Assembly: GCF_028583545.1 (NCBI RefSeq)
Contig: NZ_CP087106.1
Location: 3,022,501 to 3,086,500, forward strand
Reading direction: 5' to 3'
From: Methylobacterium sp. NMS14P
GTDB taxonomy: Bacteria > Pseudomonadota > Alphaproteobacteria > Rhizobiales > Beijerinckiaceae
Length of the DNA stretch: 64,000 nucleotides
The position numbers and the translations under genes are program-made. The notes below the pieces were generated by a model, which saw only the letters and a list, made by a program, of their open reading frames with translations, did not search any database and was not told where the DNA came from. Shown here one piece after another: positions 1 to 8,330 of this stretch; the stretch's first letter is position 1; every line of letters begins with the position of its first letter.

Positions 1-313
1 CGATCTTGGTGAGGGCGGCCGTGTAGGGGCGGAGGTAATCCTCGCTGCCGACCAGCACGAAGCCGCGTTCTCCCGTCTCCAGGTCCTTGACCTCGGAGAT
101 CAGGCGCTCGATCCCGGCGATCGTCGCGTTCGCCCGGGCGGTCGCGGCCCGGTCGGTCTCGCCGGTCACGTAGTTGGCCGTGCCGCTGCCCAGGGCGACG
201 ATCAGCAGGATGAAGGCGGCCGGGGAGCCCAGGAGCCAGCCCAGCGGGCCGGCGCCGCGCCAGTTGCGCCGACGCAGCCCGAAGATCGATCCGGCACGCG
301 ACGGGGCGCTCAC
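1..313 (-). CDS. CHASE3-domain sensory protein, N-terminal part (cut by window edge)
   Basis: Only the first 104 or so codons lie in the window. The product starts with a basic cytoplasmic stretch, then one membrane segment (about residues 27-48, rich in Leu/Ile/Val/Gly), then a periplasmic helical region containing DLETGERGFVLVG, the hallmark of CHASE3 sensor domains. Such domains usually precede histidine kinase, GGDEF or chemoreceptor outputs; the output here is outside the window. The start is the GTG at 313-311, whose last two bases are the first two of the upstream zapE stop codon (GTGA overlap), so the two genes are probably translationally coupled. The CHASE3 call is good; the output domain is unknown. 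Confidence 0.75.
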   Translation of the reverse strand, partial: MSAPSRAGSIFGLRRRNWRGAGPLGWLLGSPAAFILLIVALGSGTANYVTGETDRAATARANATIAGIERLISEVKDLETGERGFVLVGSEDYLRPYTAALTKI

Positions 314-1542
314 GTCTCCACCAGCCCGGTGGTGGCGCCCGACGCCTCGGAATCGGGCCGGCCGTGCGGCTGGCCGAGATACTCCCGCGACCGCATCTCG
401 ATCAGGCGCGAGACGGTCCGGTCGAACTCGAAGGCCTCGCGGCCGGTCTGTGCGGTGTAAAGGTCCTGCGCTTCCGCCGCCGCGGAGGCCACGAGCTTCA
501 CGTGCCGGTCGTAGAGCGTGTCGACCAGCGTGATGAAGCGCTTGGCCTCGTTCCGCTCCGCCTCCCCCATCACCGGGATCCCGTCCAGGATCACCGTGTG
601 GTAGGCGCGGGCGAGCGCCATGTAGTCGGAGGCGCCGAGGGGTTGGCGGCACAGATCGTCGAAGCCGAACCGGGCCACGCCGGTGGCCTGCTCGGGAACC
701 GCCACGGCCCGGCCGTGGACCGTGACCGTCGTCGGGAGGCCGCGGGTCTTGCCGGTCAGGGCCTTGAAGGCGGCGTCGAGGGCCGCGCGCGCCGCCGAGT
801 CGGCCGGCACATGGTAGACGGCCGCGCCTCCGAGCTTCTCGAGTCGGAAGTCGGTCCGCGAATCGAGCCGGACGACGTCCACGCGCTCCTTCAGAGTCGC
901 CACGAAGGGCAGGAACAGTGCCCGGTTGAGGCCGCCCTCGTAGAGCCGGTCGGGCTCGACATTCGAGGTCGCGACGACGGTGACGCCACGCCGGAACAGG
1001 TGGTTGAACAGGCGCCCCAGGATCATCGCGTCGGCGATGTCGGTGACGGTGAACTCGTCGAAGCACAGCAGGGTCGCCTCGTCGGCGAGCTGGTCGGCCA
1101 CCGGGCCGATCGGGTCGTCGCCCTTGACGGTGCCGGCCTTAAGCGCCTGCCGGTAGGCGTGGATGCGCTCGTGCGCGTCGGCCAGGAAGCCGTGGAAATG
1201 GACCCGCCGCTTCGGCTCCGGCGCCGACTCGTGGAACAGGTCCATCAGCATGGTCTTCCCGCGCCCGACCGAGCCCCAGATGTAGAGGCCCTTGATCGCC
1301 TCGGCCTCGTCCTTGCGGCGGAACAGCCACCCCAGGGCGCTCGTCTTGCTGGCCCGCTTGCGGCGCTGAAGGTCGAGGACCAGCCGGTCGAGGGCGCGCA
1401 CCAAGTGCGCCTGGGCCGGATCGCGCTCGATGGCGCCGGTGGCCACCAGCGCCTCGTAGCGCTCGTGGACCGGGCCGGGTGAGACCGCGCCGGCGAGCGC
1501 CGCCGGCGACGGTGCGATGGACTTGCCGGATCTGTCGTTCAC
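310..1542 (-). CDS. zapE: Cell division protein ZapE (AFG1-family ATPase)
   Basis: AFG1/ZapE P-loop ATPase of about 410 residues. ZapE binds FtsZ in bacteria, and AFG1 homologues act in mitochondrial protein quality control. Seen: Walker A GSVGRGKTMLMD, Walker B LCFDEFTVTDIADAM, the RVHFHGF segment typical of the family, and an arginine-rich sensor region (VATSNVEPDRLYEGGL). An in-frame ATG exists 42 bases upstream at 1584, but the GTG at 1542-1540 has GAGGAA eight bases before it and gives a start close to the family norm, so I chose it. The stop overlaps the CHASE3 gene start. The family assignment is secure; the cell-division role is inherited from E. coli ZapE. Confidence 0.9.
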   Translation of the reverse strand: MNDRSGKSIAPSPAALAGAVSPGPVHERYEALVATGAIERDPAQAHLVRALDRLVLDLQRRKRASKTSALGWLFRRKDEAEAIKGLYIWGSVGRGKTMLMDLFHESAPEPKRRVHFHGFLADAHERIHAYRQALKAGTVKGDDPIGPVADQLADEATLLCFDEFTVTDIADAMILGRLFNHLFRRGVTVVATSNVEPDRLYEGGLNRALFLPFVATLKERVDVVRLDSRTDFRLEKLGGAAVYHVPADSAARAALDAAFKALTGKTRGLPTTVTVHGRAVAVPEQATGVARFGFDDLCRQPLGASDYMALARAYHTVILDGIPVMGEAERNEAKRFITLVDTLYDRHVKLVASAAAEAQDLYTAQTGREAFEFDRTVSRLIEMRSREYLGQPHGRPDSEASGATTGLVET

Positions 1543-1847
1543 GCCGCCGGTTCCTCGCTGCTGATCGCGGCACCGGTTCGGCACCCCCCGCGCCCGCGTC
1601 GGCGGTCAACGACCCGGGGCCCGTTCCAGTGCCGCGCAAGCTCGGCCTGAATCAAGCCCGCGGCCGAACAGCCGCAGGGAAGCGTCCCATCGACGCGTCT
1701 CATTGGTCCCGCGCATGGCAGGCACGCGGGCGGCCCAGCACTCTGCTGCATTGCACAATGAATACGGAGATGCGACACCCCGGCGGACTTTTGGGAGGAG
1801 CGTCCGGGTCACCCCGCGCGGCAGCGCGCACGAACCGGAGCTTCATC
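1543..1847. other. Divergent intergenic region zapE / GNAT gene
   Basis: About 305 bases separate the zapE start from the GNAT start. The stretch near 1745-1775 is relatively AT-rich (TTGCACAATGAATACGG) and could carry promoter elements for the plus-strand gene, but I could not pair convincing -35 and -10 boxes. Long open frames crossing this region are GC-driven shadows without a ribosome binding site or recognisable protein. Confidence 0.4.
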
Positions 1848-2441
1848 ATGGCGGTACAAGCCCTCGATGGGCCGGCCCACACCATCCGGCGTCTCTGGCC
1901 GGCGGACCGCGCGGCGGTCCTCGACTACTTCCTGCGGCTGGATCCGGAGACCCGGGCGAGCCGCTTCATGGGCAATGTCAGCGAGGCCGGAGTCCGGGCC
2001 TATGCCGCGCAGTCACTGACCGCGGAGGGCGTGATGTACGGCGCCTTCGTGGGCGGCGTGCTGCGCGGTCTCGCCGAGTTGCGGCCCATGGGGCCGGGCG
2101 CGTCCCGCTACGCCCTGGGGCCGCACGCGGAGGCGGCCTTCGCGGTCGAGCAGACCTTCCGCCGGAAGGGGATCGGTGCCGCCCTGTTCGCCCGGATCGC
2201 CCGCTCGGCGCGGCATCGCGGGGTCAAGGATCTCCACGTCCGCTGCCTGTCGGGCAACGGGCCGATGCTGCGGCTGGCGGCCAAGCACGGGGCGGCCCTG
2301 CAGCACGAGGGTCGCGAGATCGAGGGCGCCCTGCACCTCGCGCGTCCGACGCCGTTCTCGCTCTGGTACGAGGGGATCGCGGAAGCGTTCGACTTCACCC
2401 TGGCGGCGAGCTTCCCCGAGCGGATGCCGGCCGGGCGCTGA
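1848..2441 (+). CDS. GNAT-family N-acetyltransferase
   Basis: A 197-residue single-domain acetyl-CoA-dependent transferase. The N-terminus has the typical GNAT opening (TIRRLWPADRAAVLDYFLRL, residues about 11-30), and the acetyl-CoA pyrophosphate-binding loop appears as RRKGIGAALFARI (about residues 105-117). The ATG at 1848 follows GGAG with an eight-base gap; the frame stays open far upstream, but that part has no protein-like character. The substrate cannot be told: members acetylate protein lysines, polyamines or small molecules. It stands alone between the divergent zapE and the convergent comF. Confidence 0.8.
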   Translation: MAVQALDGPAHTIRRLWPADRAAVLDYFLRLDPETRASRFMGNVSEAGVRAYAAQSLTAEGVMYGAFVGGVLRGLAELRPMGPGASRYALGPHAEAAFAVEQTFRRKGIGAALFARIARSARHRGVKDLHVRCLSGNGPMLRLAAKHGAALQHEGREIEGALHLARPTPFSLWYEGIAEAFDFTLAASFPERMPAGR

Positions 2442-2477
2442 GGCGGGTCCCGCTGCCGGCACCGCGGCCGCCGACCC

Positions 2478-3239
2478 TCAACCGGCGGTGTCGCCGACGA
2501 GTGCGAAAGTCAGGAGATCCACGGACGTCGCCCCGCCGCGCAGGAGCGCCCGTGCGGCCGCGTTGCCGGTGGCGCCGGTGGTCATGACGTCGTCCACGAG
2601 GAGAACCCGCCGTCCGCGGACGCGGTGCTGCTCGGCGACCGCGACCCGGAAGGCGCCGCTCAGGTTCTCGGCCCGCGCCGCGCGGCTCAGGCCGACCTGG
2701 GACCGCGTGGCGCGCACGCGTACCAGGGCCGTGGCGACGCACGGCCGTCCCGCCGAACCGGCGATCGCCCGCGCCAGCAGGGCGGACTGGTTGAAGCGCC
2801 GCCGCCACAGGCGCCCGCGATGGAGCGGCACCGGAACGAGGCACTCGGCCTCGGCGATCAGGGTCCGGCCGCTCGCGGCCATCATCCGGGCCATGACGCC
2901 GGCGAGATCGAGGCGGTCCTCGTATTTCAGACGATGGACGAGCCGCCGCGCGACGGCATCGTAGAGGGCGACCGCCCGGGCGCGGCCGAAGACCGGCGGT
3001 TCCGCGATCGCGCGGGGCGAGAGGAGCGGGCCGACCCCGAGGTCGACCGCGAAGGGCGTGCCGTAACGCTGGCACACCGGTTCCTCGATCAGGCGCAGGC
3101 TCGACCAGCAGGACGGGCAGAAGGCGCCCGGATCGGCGGTGGCACCGCCGCAGCCCGCGCAGGTGGGCGGGTAGACCAGGGAGAGGACCCCGCGCGGCAG
3201 GCCGCGCAGGGCCGTGGCGACGGCCTGGAGGACCGTCAT
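2478..3239 (-). CDS. ComF family phosphoribosyltransferase-like protein
   Basis: 253 residues. The N-terminal part carries a four-cysteine zinc-ribbon-like motif (CAGCGG and CPSC, about residues 27-43), and the C-terminal half is a type I phosphoribosyltransferase fold with the PRPP-binding loop VLLVDDVMTTGAT (about residues 214-226). This is the ComF/GntX arrangement. ComF helps DNA uptake in naturally competent bacteria; in most alphaproteobacteria its role is undefined. No other competence gene is nearby. Confidence 0.88.
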   Translation of the reverse strand: MTVLQAVATALRGLPRGVLSLVYPPTCAGCGGATADPGAFCPSCWSSLRLIEEPVCQRYGTPFAVDLGVGPLLSPRAIAEPPVFGRARAVALYDAVARRLVHRLKYEDRLDLAGVMARMMAASGRTLIAEAECLVPVPLHRGRLWRRRFNQSALLARAIAGSAGRPCVATALVRVRATRSQVGLSRAARAENLSGAFRVAVAEQHRVRGRRVLLVDDVMTTGATGNAAARALLRGGATSVDLLTFALVGDTAG

Positions 3240-3269
3240 GCGCGGAGCGCGCCGCCTCGGGGCCTCGCC

Positions 3270-3515
3270 TCAGTGCGCCGAGACGGGGCGCGCCTGCGGG
3301 GCCATCTGCTGCTGGTCCACTTGGCGGTCGCGGGCATTGGCGCGGTGGCGGCCGATGGCGCAGCCGGCCGCGGCGCCGACGAGGCCGTGATGGCCGGCGT
3401 AGTGACCCGCGATGCCGCCGACGATGGCGCCCTTGATGCAGCCTTTCGCCTCGGCGCCGCCCGCGGCGGCCAGGGTGGTGAGGGCCACGGCGGCCCCGAC
3501 GAGCATGCGCTTCAT
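3270..3515 (-). CDS. Small exported glycine-zipper protein
   Basis: 81 residues with a signal peptide (residues 1-23, cleavage near AEA-KG). The body has a glycine-rich repeat of the type GAIVGGIAGHYAGHHGLVGAAAGCAIG, matching glycine-zipper (2TM / YMGG-like) segments that pack in or on membranes. The C-terminus is charged and polar. The start is the ATG at 3515, preceded by GGGAG (with two cysteines downstream in the mature part). Probably an envelope protein of unknown function; the longer frame upstream is not coding. Confidence 0.7.
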   Translation of the reverse strand: MKRMLVGAAVALTTLAAAGGAEAKGCIKGAIVGGIAGHYAGHHGLVGAAAGCAIGRHRANARDRQVDQQQMAPQARPVSAH

Positions 3516-3664
3516 GATCTGTGCTCCCTGAGAGAACTCGGCCGTTGGGCCGGTTGCAGCAGGAACAGCGACGCTCCCGAGTCGTTCCAGCATCCTAGCG
3601 CAGCTCACGAGACCGTGCGCGGGGACGGTGGCGCGGCGCGGTCGCAGATGCCATCTGCCCATCG

Positions 3665-4555
3665 ATGGATGCTCCCGCCGCCCTGTTCGACACGCCCCTC
3701 GCCCGCCGCCGCCTCGCTCGGGCCGCGCGCCGCGGCTACCCGGGCTTCCTCCTCGACCGCCTCGTGGAGGATCTCGACGACCGGCTCGGCGCCGTCCTGC
3801 GCAGCTTCGTGTCGGTCCTCGACCTCGCCACGCCGCGTCCCGCGGCGACCCGGATGCTCGCCGCCCGCTATCCGGCGTCACGGCAGGTCCGCCTCGCGGC
3901 CCTGCCCGAGCCGGGCGGCGACCTGATCGTCGGCGATCCCGAGGCGTTGCCGCTGGCAACGGGGAGCCTGGACCTCGCCGTGTCGCTGCTGGCCCTCCAC
4001 GCCGTGAACGACCTGCCGGGCACGCTGATCCAGCTGCGCCGCGCCCTGCGGCCGGACGGGCTGTTCGTCGGCTGCCTGCTCGGCGGCGCGACGCTGACCG
4101 AGCTGCGCCAGAGCTTCGCCCAGGCGGAGAGCGAGATCGAGGGCGGGGTCAGCCCCCGCGTGGCGCCCTTCGCGGCGGTGCGCGAGGCCGGCGCCCTGCT
4201 GCAGCGGGCGGGCTTCGCGCTGCCGGTGGCCGATACCGACACGCTGACGGTCCGCTACGCCGACCCGTTCGGCCTGATGCGCGACCTGAGGACCATGGGC
4301 ATGACCAACGTGCTCACCGAGCGGCGGCGGACGCCGCTCCGGCGCGCGACGCTCCTGCGCATGGCCGAGATCTACGCCGAGCGGTTCTCGGACCCGGACG
4401 GTCGCGTGCGGGCGACCTTCGAGGTGCTGTGGCTCTCGGGCTGGGTGCCGCACGAGACCCAGCAGAAGCCCCTGCGGCCCGGGACCGCGAAGACGCGCCT
4501 CGCCGACGCGCTCGGGACCGTCGAACTGAAGCCCGAGGGAGGAAACACGCCATGA
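3665..4555 (+). CDS. SAM-dependent methyltransferase domain protein, NDUFAF5/BioC-like
   Basis: 296 residues. It opens with a segment seen in NDUFAF5-type proteins (FDTPLARRRLARAARR), followed by a class I methyltransferase region in which the nucleotide-binding glycine loop is replaced by a weaker version around LPEPGGDLIVGDPEALPL. The DLAVSLLALHAVNDLPG segment is the conserved post-motif region. Mitochondrial NDUFAF5 modifies an arginine of complex I subunit NDUFS7, and bacterial relatives are often named malonyl-ACP methyltransferase-like. The stop overlaps the next gene by four bases (ATGA). The exact reaction is not assigned. Confidence 0.8.
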   Translation: MDAPAALFDTPLARRRLARAARRGYPGFLLDRLVEDLDDRLGAVLRSFVSVLDLATPRPAATRMLAARYPASRQVRLAALPEPGGDLIVGDPEALPLATGSLDLAVSLLALHAVNDLPGTLIQLRRALRPDGLFVGCLLGGATLTELRQSFAQAESEIEGGVSPRVAPFAAVREAGALLQRAGFALPVADTDTLTVRYADPFGLMRDLRTMGMTNVLTERRRTPLRRATLLRMAEIYAERFSDPDGRVRATFEVLWLSGWVPHETQQKPLRPGTAKTRLADALGTVELKPEGGNTP

Positions 4556-4914
4556 AGCTGCCCGGACCGGACCACCCGATCACCGTCGAGCCCGAGTCCC
4601 GCCGCGTCCGCGTCGTCGTGGCGGGCGTCGCGGTCGCCGAGACCCGGAACGCCCTGCGGCTGCAGGAGGCTCAGTACCCACCGGTGTTCTACGTGCCGCG
4701 GAGCGATATCCGGGCCGATCGCTTCGTCGCTTCGGCGCGGACGAGCCACTGCCCGTACAAGGGCGACGCCCACTATTTCGACCTCGTCGTCGACGGCGAT
4801 CGGCGCCCCGACGCGGTCTGGAGCTACGGGGACCCGTACCCGGCCGTCGCGGCGATCCGCGACCACGTGGCGTTCTACCCGGACCGGGTCGACGCCATCG
4901 TGCTGGAGGACTGA
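4552..4914 (+). CDS. DUF427 domain protein
   Basis: 120 residues with the conserved DUF427 features: PVFYVPRSDI followed by the segment TSHCPYKGDAHYF (about residues 63-75), then WSYGDPYPA and a C-terminal HVAFYPD. The family is small and globular with no established enzymatic role. It overlaps the methyltransferase gene by ATGA, and GAGGGAGG lies upstream, so the pair is one operon. Confidence 0.88.
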   Translation: MKLPGPDHPITVEPESRRVRVVVAGVAVAETRNALRLQEAQYPPVFYVPRSDIRADRFVASARTSHCPYKGDAHYFDLVVDGDRRPDAVWSYGDPYPAVAAIRDHVAFYPDRVDAIVLED

Positions 4915-4932
4915 GCCGGCCGCGCGCCCGGT

Positions 4933-6444
4933 TCAGTCGCGCACGAGGCTCCAGAACCCGTGCTTTCGGCCGTGCGCCTGCCGGAGCGCCGCGCGGTAGG
5001 CCCGCGGATCCGGATCGACGTCGCCGGCCGCGAGGCGTCCCGCCAGGGCATCGAGTTCCGCGAGGTAGCGCGCCCCGTGCGGGTAGGCGGCGCTGCGCCC
5101 GGTCTCGAGGATGGAGTCGAGGAGACGGCGATACAGGAGCGTCGCGGCCTGGGGGTGATCCTGCGCCAGCGCCTCGGCGACTGGCGCCAGCACCGCGTAC
5201 TGGTCGCCCTGCCAGGTCTCAGGCCGCGCGACGACCAGCGCGGCCGCGCGGCGCAGATCCGGCCAGCCTGCCAGGAAGGCGAGCGCCCGATGCGGCTGCG
5301 GGAAGGCCTCGGCGTGGTCGAGGGCGCGATGGAGCGCCTCCTCGTCCTCGAAATCGGGCAGCTTGGCGAGGAAGGTGCGCAGCATCGGCGCGTCGAGTTC
5401 GCGCTCGAACCGGCCCCAGCGCAGGGCCTGCGCCTCGTCGCCCCGGCCGAGCGCGTCGAGGATCTCGATCTCCAGCGCCTGCCGCTCCCGTTCCGGTCCG
5501 CGCAGGTCGAAGCCGGCGATCAGGTCGGCCCGGGTGGCGATGCGCAGGCCCGGGTCCTGCATGCGCCGGATCCAGTCCAGCGCCTCGGCAGGGCGCCCGG
5601 CGTCGAGGAGCCGCCGGGCGACCGCGACGCGGTTCTCCCGCCCCGGCAGCATCGCGCGTTCCAGAGCGATGAAGGCGTCCGGGTCGCCGCGCCGGTCGGC
5701 GATGGCCTGCCGCAGGCGCAGGATCTGGATCCGGGCCGCCTGCCGGTGGTGCGTCGCCTCGCGCCTCGGATTGCCGCCCTGCGGCAGCGCCGCTGCGGCG
5801 GCGGTGAGTCGCTCGTCGATCTCGGCGAGGGACGGCTCGGGCAGCCCCGGGATCATGTCGCCCAGGACGGTCCCGAGGGGGCCGAACGGATCCGCTGCGA
5901 ACGGCTCGACGAGGCGCGCGGCCACGCCGGCGGCGTCCTCCGGCGGCAGGGCGCCGGCGATCTCCACGAAGGCCACGGAGGCGCGGTCGAACACCCCCTG
6001 CACGGCGCCGGTGCTGTCGTCCACGCGGTTCAGGACCGCGTCGGCACCGTCGAGGAAGCGCCGGAGCCGGTCGAGCGCGGCCCCCGGATCGAGGGGCCGC
6101 AGCTCGTTGAGGATCACCGTCACGGTCGTGTTCAGGTCGGCCGCGAAGGTCCGGCGCTTCTGCCAGTCGATGTAGCCCTGAGCGCCCTCCAGGGCCGTCA
6201 GCCGCCGGTCGACGATCGCCGCGACCGCCTCGGGGCCCTGGAGCGAGGCGAGGGCGGCGCTCACCAGCTTCTTGAAGGCCGGGTTGCGCCCAGTCTCGCC
6301 GAGAATCAGCGCGATCAGCCGGTCCGGGCCGAGCGCCGCCAGCGTTTCCGGCGACGGGGTCGTCCGGCGCGCGCCCTTCGGCAGGGCGGGCACTTCGCGG
6401 CCGGCCGGCGCCGCGGCCGGGGTCACGCGCCGCGCGCGCGCCAC
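4933..6444 (-). CDS. DUF6880-type helical-repeat protein
   Basis: 503 residues, almost wholly alpha-helical with many alanine/arginine/leucine-rich helices in TPR- or HEAT-like tandem. It resembles proteins annotated DUF6880 in alphaproteobacteria: N-terminal Ser-Pro-Glu-Thr-Leu segment, the DRLIALILGE motif, and a C-terminal block beginning HPQAATLLYRRLLDSIL. No signal peptide or membrane segment. Function unknown; the repeat architecture suggests a scaffold or binding protein. Convergent with the DUF427 gene, with 18 bases between stops. Confidence 0.65.
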   Translation of the reverse strand: MARARRVTPAAAPAGREVPALPKGARRTTPSPETLAALGPDRLIALILGETGRNPAFKKLVSAALASLQGPEAVAAIVDRRLTALEGAQGYIDWQKRRTFAADLNTTVTVILNELRPLDPGAALDRLRRFLDGADAVLNRVDDSTGAVQGVFDRASVAFVEIAGALPPEDAAGVAARLVEPFAADPFGPLGTVLGDMIPGLPEPSLAEIDERLTAAAAALPQGGNPRREATHHRQAARIQILRLRQAIADRRGDPDAFIALERAMLPGRENRVAVARRLLDAGRPAEALDWIRRMQDPGLRIATRADLIAGFDLRGPERERQALEIEILDALGRGDEAQALRWGRFERELDAPMLRTFLAKLPDFEDEEALHRALDHAEAFPQPHRALAFLAGWPDLRRAAALVVARPETWQGDQYAVLAPVAEALAQDHPQAATLLYRRLLDSILETGRSAAYPHGARYLAELDALAGRLAAGDVDPDPRAYRAALRQAHGRKHGFWSLVRD

Positions 6445-6496
6445 GAAGGTCCCCGTCGTTGCCCCGGATGCCGCATGTCCGCCCCGCCCGCCGCGG

Positions 6497-6736
6497 CTAC
6501 TCCACGACCCGGGCGCGGGGCCGGTCGCTGCCCTGCGCGGTCTCGTCGTGCCAGCCGCCGGCCTGATCCTGGTAGCGGATCCCCTCGGTCGAGCCGGGGA
6601 CCTGCTGCTCCGCCGCCGCCGCCTGCGCCGCCTGCAGCGCCTCCTCGCGGCTCGGGAAGGTCTCGGAGAACACGTCGCCGACCTTGTAGGCGAAGCCGCC
6701 GTCGTGCTCCACGATGTGATAGGTAACCTCTGACAT
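6497..6736 (-). CDS. DUF2188 small protein
   Basis: 79 residues. It opens TYHIVEHDGGFAYKVGDVFSE and continues with SREEALQAAQAAAAEQQ, the beta-hairpin plus helix pattern of DUF2188 (YegP-like) proteins. I chose the ATG at 6736, preceded by GGAGG; the upstream extension in the same frame looks non-coding. Cytoplasmic, function unknown. Confidence 0.75.
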   Translation of the reverse strand: MSEVTYHIVEHDGGFAYKVGDVFSETFPSREEALQAAQAAAAEQQVPGSTEGIRYQDQAGGWHDETAQGSDRPRARVVE

Positions 6737-6875
6737 CACGCCTCCTGTACGCGCCCAATCATCGTTGAGCGCGAACCCGCCGGACGCGCCGGGGTTCCAG
6801 GCGACGGGGCTTCGGCCTCCGATCTGCCGGAAAGTGGACCTAACCCGGCGCGGTCCCGGCACGCAGACGACGACG

Positions 6876-7127
6876 ATGCAGCTTCGCCCGATCCTCGCCC
6901 TCGCCCTTCTCCTGGTCGCCCTTCCCGCCAGCGCCGAGGAGGGCTTCCTCGACAAGCTGTTCGGCGGCTCCGGGCGCGGGGCGCCGCCCAATCCCTTCGC
7001 GTCGAACTACCCGTCGGCGCCGCCCTCGCCCGAGGAGGCACGCGCCGCGCGGGAGCGGCGGTCGGTCCGCGGCGAGCGCGGCACACCGGCCGGTCCCCTC
7101 CCGCCGGGTCGCATCCCGGAGGAGTGA
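6876..7127 (+). CDS. Small exported protein, proline-rich
   Basis: 83 residues. A clean signal peptide (MQLRPILALALLLVALPASA) is followed by EEGFLDKLFGG and a proline/arginine-rich tail with no recognisable domain. The start at 6876 gives the signal peptide; the frame upstream is a shadow. The stop lies six bases from the convergent fabI stop. Not recognised; likely a periplasmic or secreted protein. Confidence 0.6.
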   Translation: MQLRPILALALLLVALPASAEEGFLDKLFGGSGRGAPPNPFASNYPSAPPSPEEARAARERRSVRGERGTPAGPLPPGRIPEE

Positions 7128-7133
7128 GGCGCC

Positions 7134-7964
7134 TCAGGCGTCGCCGACGACGCCGGCCGCGTCCTGCGCCTGCAGCACGTCCGGGCGCGGCATCGAGATG
7201 ATGTTGTAGCCGGCATCCACGAAGTGGACCTCGCCGGTGACGCCGCCCGAGAGCGGCGACAGCAGGTAGAGGGCCGAACCGCCGACATCATCCAGGCTGA
7301 CCGTGCGCCGCAGCGGCGCGTGGGCCCGCTGGTGGTTGAACATGAGCCGCGCGTCGGCGATGCCGGCGCCCGCCAGGGTCCGCATCGGGCCCGCTGAGAG
7401 CGCGTTGACCCGGATCCCGTCCGGGCCCAGGTCGCTCGCCAGGTAGCGCACCGAGGCCTCGAGCGCCGCCTTGGCCACGCCCATGACGTTGTAGTTCGGC
7501 ATGACCCGGGTCGCGCCGCCGTAGGTCAGGGTCAGCAGCGAGCCGCCCTCGTTCATCCGCTTGGCCGCGCGCTGCGCGATCTCGGTGAACGAGAAGCACG
7601 AGATCGTCATCGTGCGCACGAAGTTCTCGCGGGTCGTCACGTCGACGTAGCGGCCCTTGAGCTGCGCCTTGTCGGAGAAGCCGATGGCGTGGACCACGAA
7701 GTCGAGGCCGCCGTCGAAGCGTGCGTCGAGGGCCTCGAAGGTCGTGTCGACGGAGGCGAGATCCTCGACGTCGCAGGGCAGGACGATGTCCGAATCGAGT
7801 TTGGCGGCGAGCGGTGCCACCCGGCGGCCCAGGGCCTCGCCCTGATACGTGAAGGCCAGTCGCGCGCCCTGGGCGTGCAGGGCCTTGGCGATTCCCCAGG
7901 CGATCGAGTGATCGTTCGCGACGCCCATGATCAGGCCGCGCTTGCCTGCCATCAAACCCGTCAT
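7134..7964 (-). CDS. fabI: Enoyl-[acyl-carrier-protein] reductase (NADH) FabI
   Basis: 276 residues, short-chain dehydrogenase fold of the FabI type. It catalyses the last reduction of each fatty-acid elongation cycle. Seen: the FabI nucleotide-binding start GLIMGVANDHSIAWGIAKAL (about residues 10-29), the catalytic Tyr-Lys pair in YNVMGVAK, and the substrate-loop region SAGPMRTLAGAGI. A second FabI-like gene is common in Methylobacterium; this one sits near fabA-fabB but beyond their terminator, so it is probably transcribed separately. Confidence 0.93.
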   Translation of the reverse strand: MTGLMAGKRGLIMGVANDHSIAWGIAKALHAQGARLAFTYQGEALGRRVAPLAAKLDSDIVLPCDVEDLASVDTTFEALDARFDGGLDFVVHAIGFSDKAQLKGRYVDVTTRENFVRTMTISCFSFTEIAQRAAKRMNEGGSLLTLTYGGATRVMPNYNVMGVAKAALEASVRYLASDLGPDGIRVNALSAGPMRTLAGAGIADARLMFNHQRAHAPLRRTVSLDDVGGSALYLLSPLSGGVTGEVHFVDAGYNIISMPRPDVLQAQDAAGVVGDA

Positions 7965-8098
7965 GCCGACTCACATCCTGACCGAGCACGCCGGACTCGC
8001 GAAGCGGGCCCGGACCGGGTCGCGACGAGCGAACCGCGGCAGGCTGCCTTAACGCGGCTCGCGCCGCGTTCCAAACGCGGCGTCGGCCGGCAGCGGGC

Positions 8099-8126
8099 AA
8101 AAAAAAGCCCCGCCGGCGGGCGGGGC
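8099..8126 (-). terminator. Rho-independent terminator of the fabA-fabB-small peptide unit
   Basis: On the minus strand a perfect 8-bp GC stem (GCCCCGCC / GGCGGGGC) with loop CGCC is followed directly by a run of T residues (the A run at 8099-8106 of the given strand). It lies 22 bases past the stop of the 38-residue peptide gene and ahead of fabI. Confidence 0.9.
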
Positions 8127-8148
8127 ATCGGTGGCGTCGCGGCCGGGC

Positions 8149-8265
8149 TCAGAAATGCCCGTCCGTGTGGGAATCCGCTTCCTCCAACACGATCTGCTTC
8201 GCGTAGATTGCGGCAACACCGGCGATCATCAGGCCGCCCAGCGTTCCGAAGATGAAAGTCCCCAT
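8149..8265 (-). CDS. 38-residue single-pass membrane peptide downstream of fabB
   Basis: Very short frame starting ATG at 8265 and ending TGA at 8149. The product begins MGTFIFGTLGGLMIAGVAAI (one hydrophobic helix, residues about 2-20) and continues with a polar tail ending in histidine-rich DSHTDGHF. It lies 65 bases past the fabB stop and just before a strong terminator on the same strand, so it is probably transcribed with fabA-fabB or from its own promoter. A GGTGG element precedes the start. The helix-plus-acidic-tail composition and its placement argue for a real gene. Function unknown. Confidence 0.6.
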   Translation of the reverse strand: MGTFIFGTLGGLMIAGVAAIYAKQIVLEEADSHTDGHF

Positions 8266-8295
8266 CGCCACCACCAGATCTCAACAGCGGGTAAA

Positions 8296-8314
8296 CGCCG
8301 GCCTCAGGCCGGCG
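8296..8314 (-). terminator. Hairpin after fabB, possible attenuator
   Basis: A perfect 8-bp stem CGCCGGCC / GGCCGGCG with a three-base loop lies 16 bases past the fabB stop. On the minus strand it is followed by only three T residues (TTTACCC), so termination would be partial. It may reduce read-through into the small peptide gene or stabilise the fabB transcript end. Confidence 0.45.
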
Positions 8315-8330
8315 GTTCCGCGCTCGTCGA

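Noticed and set aside
1745..1775. Phasin-regulator-like site upstream of the GNAT gene
   Set aside because: The CTGC/TTGCACAAT similarity is too short and no phasin or PHB gene is nearby.
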